Positions 1 to 8,748 of a stretch of 64,000 nucleotides of DNA are shown here, one piece after another. The notes under the pieces were generated by a model. The model was given only the letters and a program-made list of their open reading frames with translations, made no database searches and had not been told where the DNA came from. Source of the stretch: Chlorobiota bacterium (GTDB lineage Bacteria > Bacteroidota > Chlorobiia > Chlorobiales > Chlorobiaceae); contig VGMX01000002.1 in the NCBI GenBank assembly GCA_016866305.1, forward strand, positions 1-64,000, in the 5' to 3' direction. The translations under genes and the position numbers were made by a program. Every line of letters begins with the position of its first letter. Within the stretch, counting starts at the first letter, position 1.

Positions 1-1163
<1,163 letters not shown>

Positions 1164-1357
1164 GCTCTGCTTCTTCTTTCTCTGTTCTGGTGTATCCGCT
1201 GCTGCGGAAAGTGAAAACGCTTTCAAGGCGCAAAGATACAAAGACGGGCCATAAAAAAAGAATCGGCGGGTTCATGCAGTTCGCATGCAATACCGTATTT
1301 TTCAGCTTGGACAAACGGCAGCGGCTTTTTTATACATCATCCCATTCCGGAGGCATC

Positions 1358-2758
1358 TTGAGCGGATTTGAACAACTTCTCAATACCATCAGCGGTTATG
1401 TGTGGGGCGTGCCCCTCCTTGCCGTACTGTTCGGCACCCATCTCTTTCTCACCTTCAGGCTCGGTTTCATCCAGAAGCACACCTTCAGTGCGATCCGCAT
1501 GTCGCTGACCAGAACAAGGGAGGGCGAGGGCGAGATCACCCATTTCGGAGCTCTCGTCACTGCGCTTGCCGCCACGATCGGCACGGGAAACATAGTCGGT
1601 GTTGCCACGGCGATTGCGGCCGGCGGACCCGGAGCGGTGCTCTGGATGTGGCTTACCGGGGTCTTCGGCATGGCCACCAAATATTCCGAGGCGCTGCTTT
1701 CAGTGAAGTACCGGGTTGTGGGGGGGGACGGCTCGGTTTCTGGCGGTCCGATGTACGTGCTCGAGAAAGCCATGAACATGAAGTGGCTTGCCGTGCTCTT
1801 CGCCGCATTCACCGTTGTTGCATCGTTCGGCATCGGCAACATGGTGCAGGCCAACTCCATCGCAGCAATGGTCGAGACCAATTTCAGTATTGCGCCCTGG
1901 ATCACCGGCGCGGTGCTGACGGCGTTCACCGCCGTGGTGATCATCGGCGGCATCAAGTCGATCGCAAAAGTCTGCGAGTACCTGGTTCCCTTCATGGCGC
2001 TGATCTATGTTGCCGGCTGTATCGTGCTGCTGGTGCTGCGCAGCGACACGCTGCCCGACACCCTGCAGCTCATCATCTCGTCGGCCTTCAACGGCCAGGC
2101 CGCCCTCGGTGGTTTCGCCGGAGCGGGTGTGAAGGAGGCAATGCGCTTCGGTATTGCGCGAGGCCTTTTTTCCAACGAATCCGGTCTCGGCAGCGCTCCC
2201 ATCGTGGCGGCGGCGGCCCAGACCAGCCATCCAGTGCGCCAGGCACTGATTTCCGCTACCGGAACCTTCTGGGATACGGTAGTGCTGTGCGCGGTAACCG
2301 GTATCGTCGTGGTGAACTCCGGCATGTGGCAGACCGGGCTGAAAGGTGCCGAGCTCACCGACGCAGCTTTCAATGAGGTGCCCCATATCGGCAACGTGGT
2401 GCTTACCTTCGGGTTGCTCACTTTCGTATTCTCCACCATCCTCGGCTGGTCGTACTACGGGGAGAAAGCCATGGAGTACCTTTTCGGCAAGCAGCTTGTC
2501 GTGCCGTACCGCTGGGCGTGGGTTGTCGCGGTCATGGTGGGCTCGGTTGTGTCGCTGCAGGTTGTCTGGGCCTTCGCCGATATTGCCAATGCGCTCATGG
2601 CCATGCCGAACCTTGTGTCGCTGCTGGTGCTCTCGCCCGTGGTTGCTGCCGAGACGAAAGCCTATTTTTTATCCCAGATGAACTCTTCAATATTTAAAGA
2701 ACCTTTTTTCGATAATTCTGAATTACCGGAAGTATTTTTGCGAAAAAAGAAGGGGTAA
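1358..2758 (+). CDS. Sodium:alanine/glycine symporter (AGCS family)
   Basis: This is an inner-membrane carrier that imports alanine or glycine with Na+. It has about ten hydrophobic helices and the family hallmark GTGNIVGVATAI...GGPGAVLWMW near residues 73-95, a second block GIARGLFSNESGLGSAPI, and GWSYYGEKAMEYLFG near the C terminus. The open frame extends upstream to 1121. I prefer the TTG at 1358 (MSGFEQLLN) because GGAGG sits 4-5 bases ahead of it and the upstream residues do not look like a transporter N terminus; the ATG at 1274 is the alternative. Length from TTG is 466 residues, normal for the family. The exact amino acid carried cannot be told from sequence. Confidence 0.9.
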   Translation: MSGFEQLLNTISGYVWGVPLLAVLFGTHLFLTFRLGFIQKHTFSAIRMSLTRTREGEGEITHFGALVTALAATIGTGNIVGVATAIAAGGPGAVLWMWLTGVFGMATKYSEALLSVKYRVVGGDGSVSGGPMYVLEKAMNMKWLAVLFAAFTVVASFGIGNMVQANSIAAMVETNFSIAPWITGAVLTAFTAVVIIGGIKSIAKVCEYLVPFMALIYVAGCIVLLVLRSDTLPDTLQLIISSAFNGQAALGGFAGAGVKEAMRFGIARGLFSNESGLGSAPIVAAAAQTSHPVRQALISATGTFWDTVVLCAVTGIVVVNSGMWQTGLKGAELTDAAFNEVPHIGNVVLTFGLLTFVFSTILGWSYYGEKAMEYLFGKQLVVPYRWAWVVAVMVGSVVSLQVVWAFADIANALMAMPNLVSLLVLSPVVAAETKAYFLSQMNSSIFKEPFFDNSELPEVFLRKKKG

Positions 2759-2766
2759 GACTGTTT

Positions 2767-3024
2767 TTATTGCCTTGTGTTTTTTTCGATTGAAAAAAGA
2801 ACACCAATAATTTCTCCCATAGCAATAACACCCAATGAAATCAAGCATCCGAACAAGCCACCCATAAGTTCGAAAAAATCATTTTGTGAAAAAAAATGGC
2901 TTGGTAGTTTTGGTTCAATAAGACCTTCCCACAGAAAGAAGTAGATACTTGGAAGCAAAAGAATGCCTCCGACTATACGAAAAACTGAGGATATGATCGA
3001 AAGTAGCGGGAATTTGTCATTCAT
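2767..3024 (-). CDS. Small AT-rich membrane protein, unknown
   Basis: This is an 85-residue ORF with two predicted membrane segments: one around residues 10-32 (IVGGILLLPSIYFFLWEGL) and one around 53-76 (GGLFGCLISLGVIAMGEIIGV). It starts at ATG 3024 and ends only 8 bp from the symporter stop, in convergent orientation. Its base composition is much more AT-rich than neighbouring genes, which suggests recent acquisition or weak selection. I recognise no family. It could be a small accessory membrane protein or a chance ORF in an AT-rich patch. Confidence 0.5.
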   Translation of the reverse strand: MNDKFPLLSIISSVFRIVGGILLLPSIYFFLWEGLIEPKLPSHFFSQNDFFELMGGLFGCLISLGVIAMGEIIGVLFSIEKNTRQ

Positions 3025-3388
3025 TGTTCATGAACTTCCTGTTTTAATGTGATAGTAAAAACACTTATTCAGTACGCTTAATATACAGAAAGAGGGCGAA
3101 AAAACTCGGTTGTTGTTGCAGATTGTCAAGTGTAAAGCAAAATCGGGAGTTCTGGCGGCTTATTGCCTTCATGCCGGTGTGTGAAGTTTTTCAAAATAGT
3201 TCAGATGGACAAAATATCCACCATACACGCTGTTTGAAAGCATTTGTTCGATGAACCGTCAATCTGTCAGTCAGACAGGCTCCTTTCTGCCATGTGTTCG
3301 TTTTCTTCATGGAGGTTTGAAAAAAAATGGTATACTGCCACGGTTTTTTTCAGAGTAAAAACATGAACATCCTTACCATACAGCAGCT
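3025..3388. other. Gene-free stretch before ppa
   Basis: These 364 bp hold no convincing gene. The region is AT-rich, so it probably carries promoters for the leftward small ORF and the rightward pyrophosphatase gene. A short inverted repeat CTGTC-AGTCA-GACAG lies at 3264-3278. A nine-codon ORF begins at ATG 3363 and its stop overlaps the ppa start as ATGA (see findings). Confidence 0.6.
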
Positions 3389-3922
3389 ATGAATTTCAAT
3401 CCGTGGCACCACGTCGAGATAGGAGAGGGCCAGCCGAATGTGGTCAACGCCATTATCGAGATATCGAAAGGAAGCAAAACAAAATATGAGCTCGACAAGA
3501 AAACCGGCATGCTCAAGCTCGACCGGGTGCTCTTCTCGTCGGTTTATTACCCGGCCAACTACGGGTTCATTCCGAAAACGCTTGGTGACGACCATGACCC
3601 GCTGGATATCATTGTGATTTCCCAGTGCGATATCGTGCCGATGTGTATCGTTCGGGCAAGAGTGATCGGCGTCATGCGCATGATCGATCACGGTGAGGGT
3701 GACGACAAGATCATCGCGGTTGCCGAGGACGATATGAGTATGAGCAGTGTCCACAATATCGACCAGCTCAGACCGCATTTCAACTCCGAGCTGAAGCACT
3801 TCTTCGAGGAGTACAAGGCGCTCGAGCAGAAGACCGTACTGGTGGAGGATTTCCAGGATGCAGAAGTCGCCCGCCAGAGCGTGATACACGCTATCGACAA
3901 CTACAACAAGGTGTACGTGTAA
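3389..3922 (+). CDS. ppa: Inorganic pyrophosphatase, class I
   Basis: Cytoplasmic Mg2+-dependent enzyme hydrolysing pyrophosphate to two phosphates, which pulls biosynthetic reactions forward. The 177-residue length fits the bacterial class I family. Visible family blocks include [17 protein letters not shown] and the metal-binding DHDPLDI, a slight variant of the usual D-[SGDN]-D-P-L-D pattern with His at the second position. The start ATG 3389 has no clear Shine-Dalgarno; it overlaps the stop of a nine-codon leader ORF, so translational coupling is possible. A strong terminator follows at 3956. The next gene is a polyphosphate kinase, so phosphate metabolism is clustered here. Confidence 0.95.
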   Translation: MNFNPWHHVEIGEGQPNVVNAIIEISKGSKTKYELDKKTGMLKLDRVLFSSVYYPANYGFIPKTLGDDHDPLDIIVISQCDIVPMCIVRARVIGVMRMIDHGEGDDKIIAVAEDDMSMSSVHNIDQLRPHFNSELKHFFEEYKALEQKTVLVEDFQDAEVARQSVIHAIDNYNKVYV

Positions 3923-3955
3923 GGGAGAGGTCTCCTGTTGCGAACGTGCTTTTCA

Positions 3956-4000
3956 GGCGGTGCGGAAATCTTTTTTTCCGCACCGCCTTTTTGTTTTTTT
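3956..4000 (+). terminator. Rho-independent terminator after ppa
   Basis: A perfect 13-bp inverted repeat, GGCGGTGCGGAAA at 3956-3968 and its complement at 3975-3987, encloses a 6-base loop and is followed by a long T-rich run. It ends the ppa transcript and separates ppa from the downstream kinase gene. Confidence 0.93.
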
Positions 4001-4119
4001 TCGCCGTTATTTTTCTCCTCTCTCTGGCCTTCACGGCCAGGAATCGAACGAACAGAATCGTAACGCTGTTGTTGTAAACAGCTTGCACTTGCTACGCTCA
4101 ACTGTTGAACGGCAGGGTT

Positions 4120-5001
4120 ATGAACGGCGTCATCTCTCCTGAAGCCTATCGCGTGCATGAAGGCGATAAGCTTGATCTTTCGCGGCATCCGACAATCGGA
4201 AAACCTGTTTATTCATCGAAAAAAGAGTATCACGACATGCTGCAGCAGCATGTCGCAGACCTCAGTGAGATCCAGGAGGTGCATTACGCCGACAACCGGT
4301 ATGCGGTGCTTCTCGTTTTCCAGGCCATGGACGCCGCCGGCAAGGACAGCATGATCCGGCATGTCATGTCGGGTGTGAATCCCCAGGGGTGTCAGGTGTA
4401 CAGTTTCAAGCACCCCTCCCCGCAGGAGCTCGATCACGATTTTCTCTGGAGAACCACCTGCTGCCTGCCGGAGCGGGGACGGATCGGAATTTTCAACCGT
4501 TCCTACTACGAGGAGGTGCTCATCGTGCGGGTGCACCCCGAGATTCTCGAACGGCAGGGCATTCCCGAAGCGCATCTGAAAAACGGAGATGTCTGGAAAG
4601 AACGCTACCGTTCGATCAACGATCATGAGCGTCATCTTTACCGCAACGGGACTCGGATCCTGAAGTTTTTCCTGCACCTTTCCCGGGAGGAGCAGCGCCG
4701 ACGTTTTCTGGAGAGGATAGACAATCCTGAAAAGAACTGGAAGTTCAGCATGACCGACATCGCAGAGCGGGCGCACTGGGATGAGTACATGAAGGCTTAT
4801 GAGGCCTGCATTTCGGCAACCAGCACCGATCATGCGCCATGGTACGTCATTCCTGCCGACGACAAGAAAAATGCGCGTCTTCTGGTCTCACGCATCATTC
4901 TCGACATGTTTCAGGGACTCGGCCTGCGGTTTGCCGAAGCAGACGGGGAGCGCAAAAAGGAGCTGCAGGAGTGCCGCCGTATCCTCTGTGCCGAACCGTG
5001 A
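4120..5001 (+). CDS. ppk2: PPK2-family polyphosphate kinase
   Basis: PPK2 enzymes transfer phosphate between polyphosphate and nucleotides, usually in the NMP/NDP to NTP direction. The sequence has a Walker A-like loop QAMDAAGKD (K75), the substrate loop [10 protein letters not shown], and the Walker B/lid region [13 protein letters not shown] followed by RVHPE. These match single-domain class III-type PPK2 proteins of about 290 residues; this one has 293. I chose ATG 4120, preceded by GGCAGGG, over an in-frame TTG at 4105. It lies downstream of pyrophosphatase but after a terminator, so it is probably transcribed separately. Which nucleotide it prefers cannot be decided from sequence. Confidence 0.9.
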   Translation: MNGVISPEAYRVHEGDKLDLSRHPTIGKPVYSSKKEYHDMLQQHVADLSEIQEVHYADNRYAVLLVFQAMDAAGKDSMIRHVMSGVNPQGCQVYSFKHPSPQELDHDFLWRTTCCLPERGRIGIFNRSYYEEVLIVRVHPEILERQGIPEAHLKNGDVWKERYRSINDHERHLYRNGTRILKFFLHLSREEQRRRFLERIDNPEKNWKFSMTDIAERAHWDEYMKAYEACISATSTDHAPWYVIPADDKKNARLLVSRIILDMFQGLGLRFAEADGERKKELQECRRILCAEP

Positions 5002-5074
5002 TCCCGTTTCTGTTCAGGCAGTGGCCGGAGCGGGCTGCGGCATCTGCTGTTAACCTTAAATCTTTCTCTGTTCA

Positions 5075-6481
5075 ATGAACCGAAGACGGGAACGGGACTC
5101 TCTTGGAGAGGTGGTCGTGCCTTCCGGAAAGTACTGGGGAGCGCAGACGCAGCGTTCGCTCATGAATTTCCGGATAGGTTCGCCTGCATCGATGCCGCGG
5201 GAGGTGATCAGGGCGCTCGGCACGGTAAAAAAAGCCGCGGCGATCGTCAACTGCGAACTGGGATTGCTCTCGCCCGAGAAGATGAATGCCATCGCCGTGG
5301 TGTGCGATGAAATCATCGCCGGGGAGCTGTTCGGCCATTTCCCGCTTGTGATCTGGCAGACCGGTTCGGGCACCCACACCAACATGAATGTCAATGAAGT
5401 GATCGCCAACCGGGCCAAGGTGCTTTCCGGAACCTCCCCTGGTGCTGAAGCTGCAGGGTTGCATCCCAATGACGACGTGAACATGTCGCAGTCGTCGAAT
5501 GATGTTTTTCCGGCAGCCATGCACATTGCCGCCTATGACGTCCTGTTTCGGAAAACCCTTCCCGGCATCCGCGAACTGCACGGCGCGCTTGCCGAAAAAT
5601 CCGGGGAGTTCGCTTCCATCGTCAAGACCGGTCGCACACATCTCATGGATGCCGCGCCGCTGACGCTCGGGCAGGAGTTTTCCGGGTATGCTGATCAGCT
5701 ACTGCAGGGCCTTGCCGCTCTGGGACGATCCATGCCCCAGCTTGCCATGCTCGCGGTCGGGGGCACCGCCGTGGGGACGGGGCTCAATGCGCCGGAGGGT
5801 TTCGCGTCGAAAACTGCTGCCACCATTGCCTCGCTGACAGGCTATCCGTTTGTGACGGCACCCAACAAATTTGCGGCGATAGCCTCGCATGAGGCTCTGG
5901 TCGGCGCGCACGGAACTCTGAAGCTCCTTGCCGTGAGTCTCATGAAAATCGCAAACGACATCCGGCTTCTTGCTTCCGGACCGCGGTGCGGCATCGGAGA
6001 ACTTGTGCTTCCGGCAAACGAGCCCGGTTCGTCCATCATGCCTGGAAAGGTCAATCCCACGCAGGCGGAAGCCCTCTGCATGGTTTGCGCACAGGTGATG
6101 GGTAACGATGTGACGATGTCGGTCGCTGGTGCGGGAGGTTCGCTGGAACTGAACGTGTTCAAACCGCTGCTTGTCAGCGCATTTCTGCAGTCAGCCGAAC
6201 TGCTTGGTGATGCATGCGCTTCTTTTTCCCGCAAGTGCCTCAGGGGGTTGCAACCCGACAGGGAGGTCATCGGCGGCTTCCTGGCCGATAATCTCATGCT
6301 TGTGACGGCGCTCAATCCGCACATCGGATACGACAAGGCGGCAGAGATCGCCCGCAAGGCCCAGGCCGAAAAGCTGCCGCTGCGAGAAGCCGCCTTGCGG
6401 AGCGGGTACGTGACGGCTCCGCAGTTCGATGCCTGGGTGAACCCGGTGGCCATGACGGAGAAAAAAGAACAAAAAGCATAA
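5075..6481 (+). CDS. fumC: Fumarate hydratase, class II
   Basis: Iron-independent fumarase that interconverts fumarate and malate in the (reductive) TCA cycle. The 468 residues carry the family pattern: [23 protein letters not shown] with His189, and the mobile signature loop [11 protein letters not shown] with the catalytic serine near residue 320. It starts at ATG 5075, 73 bp after the kinase gene, and is followed by a terminator at 6577. A second, unrelated iron-sulfur fumarase is encoded at 13834, so the organism carries both classes. The superfamily also holds aspartase and argininosuccinate lyase, but the motif set fits fumarase. Confidence 0.94.
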   Translation: MNRRRERDSLGEVVVPSGKYWGAQTQRSLMNFRIGSPASMPREVIRALGTVKKAAAIVNCELGLLSPEKMNAIAVVCDEIIAGELFGHFPLVIWQTGSGTHTNMNVNEVIANRAKVLSGTSPGAEAAGLHPNDDVNMSQSSNDVFPAAMHIAAYDVLFRKTLPGIRELHGALAEKSGEFASIVKTGRTHLMDAAPLTLGQEFSGYADQLLQGLAALGRSMPQLAMLAVGGTAVGTGLNAPEGFASKTAATIASLTGYPFVTAPNKFAAIASHEALVGAHGTLKLLAVSLMKIANDIRLLASGPRCGIGELVLPANEPGSSIMPGKVNPTQAEALCMVCAQVMGNDVTMSVAGAGGSLELNVFKPLLVSAFLQSAELLGDACASFSRKCLRGLQPDREVIGGFLADNLMLVTALNPHIGYDKAAEIARKAQAEKLPLREAALRSGYVTAPQFDAWVNPVAMTEKKEQKA

Positions 6482-6576
6482 AACCCGCTGTTTTTTCGAA
6501 CAAAATGAATCTTGATTTTGTTTGCTGTAATGTTAGGATGTGTGGTTCGTGTTCTTTACCGGTTTTCTCCGTTAGG

Positions 6577-6618
6577 CCTGCCCTTTATTGAAGAGAAGGG
6601 CAGGTTTTTTGTTTTTTT
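6577..6618 (+). terminator. Rho-independent terminator after fumC
   Basis: Nine-base arms CCTGCCCTT (6577-6585) and AAGGGCAGG (6596-6604) enclose a 10-base loop and are followed by TTTTTTGTTTTTTT. This is a standard intrinsic terminator about 95 bp beyond the fumC stop. Confidence 0.9.
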
Positions 6619-6918
6619 GCGGCGCCGGTTCCCCTTTTTTGACGTAGTCAACGGTTTTTTTCTGCAGTCCGATTCCAGGTCGTACCTCCTGTTTCGTTGT
6701 TGTGATTGTGATGCGGCGGGTGTTGATAACCCGGCGCCCCCTGAATCTTTGGGCGTGAGGAGGATAATGCATTATTTCGTCAAAAACGTGTATTCGTTTC
6801 CTGTTTTTTTATAAGTCTTTTTTATAAAAAAAGATAATGTGTTTTACTGTGTGCAGTATATTGTGTGGTGGACGGGCGGTTATACCTGTCTGCACGGTTT
6901 CGTGATGTGTTGGCGGAA

Positions 6919-6938
6919 TGTGGATAACCTGTGGATAA
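6919..6938 (-). repeat. Two tandem DnaA boxes
   Basis: TGTGGATAA occurs at 6919-6927 and again at 6930-6938. Each is the exact complement of the consensus DnaA box TTATCCACA. They form an 11-bp direct repeat (TGTGGATAACC twice), putting both sites on the same helix face. A one-mismatch box is 190 bp upstream. Function is inferred; they could mark an origin, a DnaA-titrating site or DnaA control of the downstream genes. Confidence 0.7.
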
Positions 6939-6952
6939 CCTGCTGCAGCAGG
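6939..6952. repeat. 14-bp perfect palindrome next to DnaA boxes
   Basis: CCTGCTGCAGCAGG is perfectly self-complementary and begins at the base after the second DnaA box. Such a site could bind a dimeric regulator; the protein is unknown. Confidence 0.55.
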
Positions 6953-6984
6953 GTATGCTTTGCCGGTGTATCATTCCCGGTCGC

Positions 6985-7013
6985 TTTGAAAAAAGAGAAA
7001 AGTCCTATATTTG
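6985..7013 (+). promoter_or_regulatory. Candidate promoter for kdsC-neuB
   Basis: TTTG at 6985-6988 and TATATTTG at 7006-7013 are separated by 17 bases, 70 bp before the ATG at 7083. This resembles the Bacteroidota/Chlorobiota pattern TTTG...TAnnTTTG. The call is by resemblance only. Confidence 0.4.
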
Positions 7014-7082
7014 GCCTCGGGCTGTTCGGGAGGCAAGCCGGAGGCCCTGCATTGTAACCCATCATTTTTCATTGTTTCATTC

Positions 7083-7616
7083 ATGAGAGAACTCGGGGTC
7101 GGAGAGCTCAGGAGGCGGGCAGGAAACATCAGGCTGGTCATTTCGGACAACGACGGTGTGTTTACCGACAACGGCGTGTATTACAGCGAGAGCGGAGAGG
7201 TCATGAAGCGGTATTCCATCCGTGACGGCATGGGGGTAGAGCGGTTGCGGGAGCACGGCATCGATACCGCCATCATGACCGGCGAGATATCGCCGAGCAT
7301 CAGGATGCGCGCCGGGAAACTGCAGATGCGCCATCTCTATCTCGGCGTGAAGGACAAACTGTCGAAACTGCAGAATGTGCTTGATGATACCGGTCTGGGG
7401 ATGCATGAGCTTGCCTATATCGGCGACGACGTCAATGATCTCGCCATCATCAGGGCGATCGGCCATGAAGGGATAACAGCCTGTCCCGGCGATGCTACCT
7501 CCTTTGTCGAGCCTTTTGTCCACTATGTCTGCAAGGCGAAAGGGGGTTACGGAGCATTCAGGGATTTTGCCGAATGGCTTATCGTCCTGAGAGCTTCGGC
7601 ATCACCCCAGGGCTGA
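7083..7616 (+). CDS. kdsC: KdsC-like HAD-superfamily phosphatase
   Basis: Small cytoplasmic phosphatase of the KDO-8-phosphate phosphatase group. It removes phosphate from a nine- or eight-carbon sugar acid made by a NeuB/KdsA-type synthase. HAD motif I is SDNDGVFTDNG (Asp22 nucleophile, Asp24 acid), motif II is MTGE, and motif IV is IGDDVNDL. The 177-residue, cap-less form matches KdsC. It starts at ATG 7083. The next gene, 58 bp on, encodes a NeuB-family condensing enzyme rather than KdsA, so the real substrate may be an acylneuraminate-type phosphate and the symbol is tentative. The CMP-transferase expected for such a pathway is not in this window. Confidence 0.82.
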   Translation: MRELGVGELRRRAGNIRLVISDNDGVFTDNGVYYSESGEVMKRYSIRDGMGVERLREHGIDTAIMTGEISPSIRMRAGKLQMRHLYLGVKDKLSKLQNVLDDTGLGMHELAYIGDDVNDLAIIRAIGHEGITACPGDATSFVEPFVHYVCKAKGGYGAFRDFAEWLIVLRASASPQG

Positions 7617-7674
7617 GCAGGTTTCCGGTTTCCTCTGGCCGGTTCTTATTTTCATTCATTTTCCAGGATTGTCA

Positions 7675-8547
7675 ATGGCGGAAGTAAAAATCGCAAACAG
7701 ATATGTCGGAGACGGCCATCCGGTCTTCATCATTGCCGAAATTGGCATCAATCACAACGGGTCGCTTGATGTGGCCAAAAAGCTTGTCGAGGGAGCGGCT
7801 CTTGCCGGATGTGACGCCGTGAAGTTTCAGAAACGTACGCCAGACCTGTGTGTTCCGGCTGATCAACGCGACATCGAGCGAGACACACCCTGGGGCAGGA
7901 TGAGCTATATCGACTACCGTCACAAAGTCGAGTTCGGAAACCGGGAGTATGCCGAAATCGATGCCTGCTGCAAACAGAACGGCATTCTCTGGTTCGCGTC
8001 CTGCTGGGATGAGGAGGCGGTCGATTTCATGGAACAGTTCGATCCTCCCTGCTACAAGGCCGCATCGGCTTCGCTGACCGATCTCCTGCTTCTGAAAAAG
8101 ACAAGGGCTACCGGTCGCTCCCTCATCATCTCGACCGGAATGTCAACCATGGAGGAGATCGACCAGGCGATACTCGAACTCGGTCATGACAAGCTGCTTG
8201 TCGCCCATACCAATTCCACCTATCCCTGCCCGGTTGAAGAGCTGAACCTCCGCATGATTCAGACCCTGAAAATGTCCTATCCGGACGTTCCGGTCGGATA
8301 TTCCGGTCATGAAGTGGGGCTTTCGACCACCTGGGCGGCAGTTGCTCTCGGTGCTTCATTCATCGAACGGCATGTGACGCTCGACCGCGCCATGTGGGGT
8401 TCCGACCAGGCGGCATCGGTGGAACTGTCCGGGCTTGGCCGGCTGGTTTCCAATATCCGTGATATCGAAAGGGCGCTCGGAGACGGGGTCAAGCACCTTT
8501 ACGAAGGTGAAATCGCCGCACGGAAAAAACTTCGCCGGATCCCCTGA
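7675..8547 (+). CDS. NeuB-family sugar-acid synthase lacking the SAF domain
   Basis: The protein matches the TIM-barrel domain of N-acetylneuraminate synthases, which condense phosphoenolpyruvate with a hexosamine. Motifs seen: FIIAEIGINHNG at the start, DAVKFQKR, STGMSTMEEI, HTNSTYPCP and VGYSGHEVG, then ERHVTLDR. It is 290 residues from ATG 7675, which follows AGGA. Typical NeuB proteins are about 340-350 residues with a C-terminal SAF (antifreeze-like) domain that contributes a substrate-binding arginine from the partner subunit; that domain is absent here and the gene ends cleanly. With the preceding KdsC-like phosphatase it forms a two-gene unit. Product identity is unknown. Confidence 0.85.
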   Translation: MAEVKIANRYVGDGHPVFIIAEIGINHNGSLDVAKKLVEGAALAGCDAVKFQKRTPDLCVPADQRDIERDTPWGRMSYIDYRHKVEFGNREYAEIDACCKQNGILWFASCWDEEAVDFMEQFDPPCYKAASASLTDLLLLKKTRATGRSLIISTGMSTMEEIDQAILELGHDKLLVAHTNSTYPCPVEELNLRMIQTLKMSYPDVPVGYSGHEVGLSTTWAAVALGASFIERHVTLDRAMWGSDQAASVELSGLGRLVSNIRDIERALGDGVKHLYEGEIAARKKLRRIP

Positions 8548-8564
8548 GCGCTCCACAGGGTGTT

Positions 8565-8603
8565 GCGGGAAGCTGAAACCGGCACGTTTCAGCTGCTTCC
8601 CGC
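8565..8603 (+). terminator. Strong hairpin after neuB-like gene
   Basis: GCGGGAAGCTGAAAC (8565-8579) pairs with 8586-8603 around a 6-base loop, with a 3-base bulge. No T-run follows, so this may be a transcript-end stabiliser or a Rho-assisted stop rather than a classical terminator. Confidence 0.5.
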
Positions 8604-8625
8604 GGCTCCGGCAGAGAGTGTTTGT

Positions 8626-8631
8626 TATATT
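8626..8631 (+). promoter_or_regulatory. Candidate -10 element for htpG
   Basis: TATATT followed by TC lies 118 bp ahead of the htpG ATG. It resembles the -10 elements proposed at other genes in the window. No CIRCE-type heat-shock repeat was seen near it. Confidence 0.3.
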
Positions 8632-8748
8632 TCATTTCCTCCCTTAAATTTCCACCTCGATTACATGGAGCCGCCGGCATCCGTGTTTCCGGTTGCCTTT
8701 ATTCAGCCAACCGGACGATTTTTCACTTGACAACCCAACCTGCAATCC

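Larger units (their letters stand above)
6482..7082. other. 600-bp gene-free stretch with DnaA boxes
   Basis: No convincing gene is present. Small open frames here have no family features and poor codon character. The stretch holds, in order: a terminator (6577-6618), a short palindrome TTGACGTAGTCAA at 6639-6651 followed by a T-run, a near-match DnaA box TGTTGATAA at 6721-6729, an AT-rich dyad at about 6805-6838, two perfect tandem DnaA boxes (6919-6938), an abutting 14-bp palindrome (6939-6952), and a promoter-like pair ending at 7013. It could be a replication-related or DnaA-regulated region. Confidence 0.6.

Noticed and set aside
1164-1357. Glycine riboswitch upstream of the amino-acid symporter
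   Set aside because: The leader is AT-rich with no paired glycine-aptamer cores visible.
6512-7057. Small plus-strand frames (100 and 72 codons) in the gap before kdsC
   Set aside because: No family match, Cys/Trp-rich composition, and they run across the terminator, DnaA boxes and promoter-like elements.
8565-8603. CIRCE heat-shock element before htpG
   Set aside because: The hairpin does not have the TTAGCACTC-N9-GAGTGCTAA pattern and sits next to the upstream gene end.
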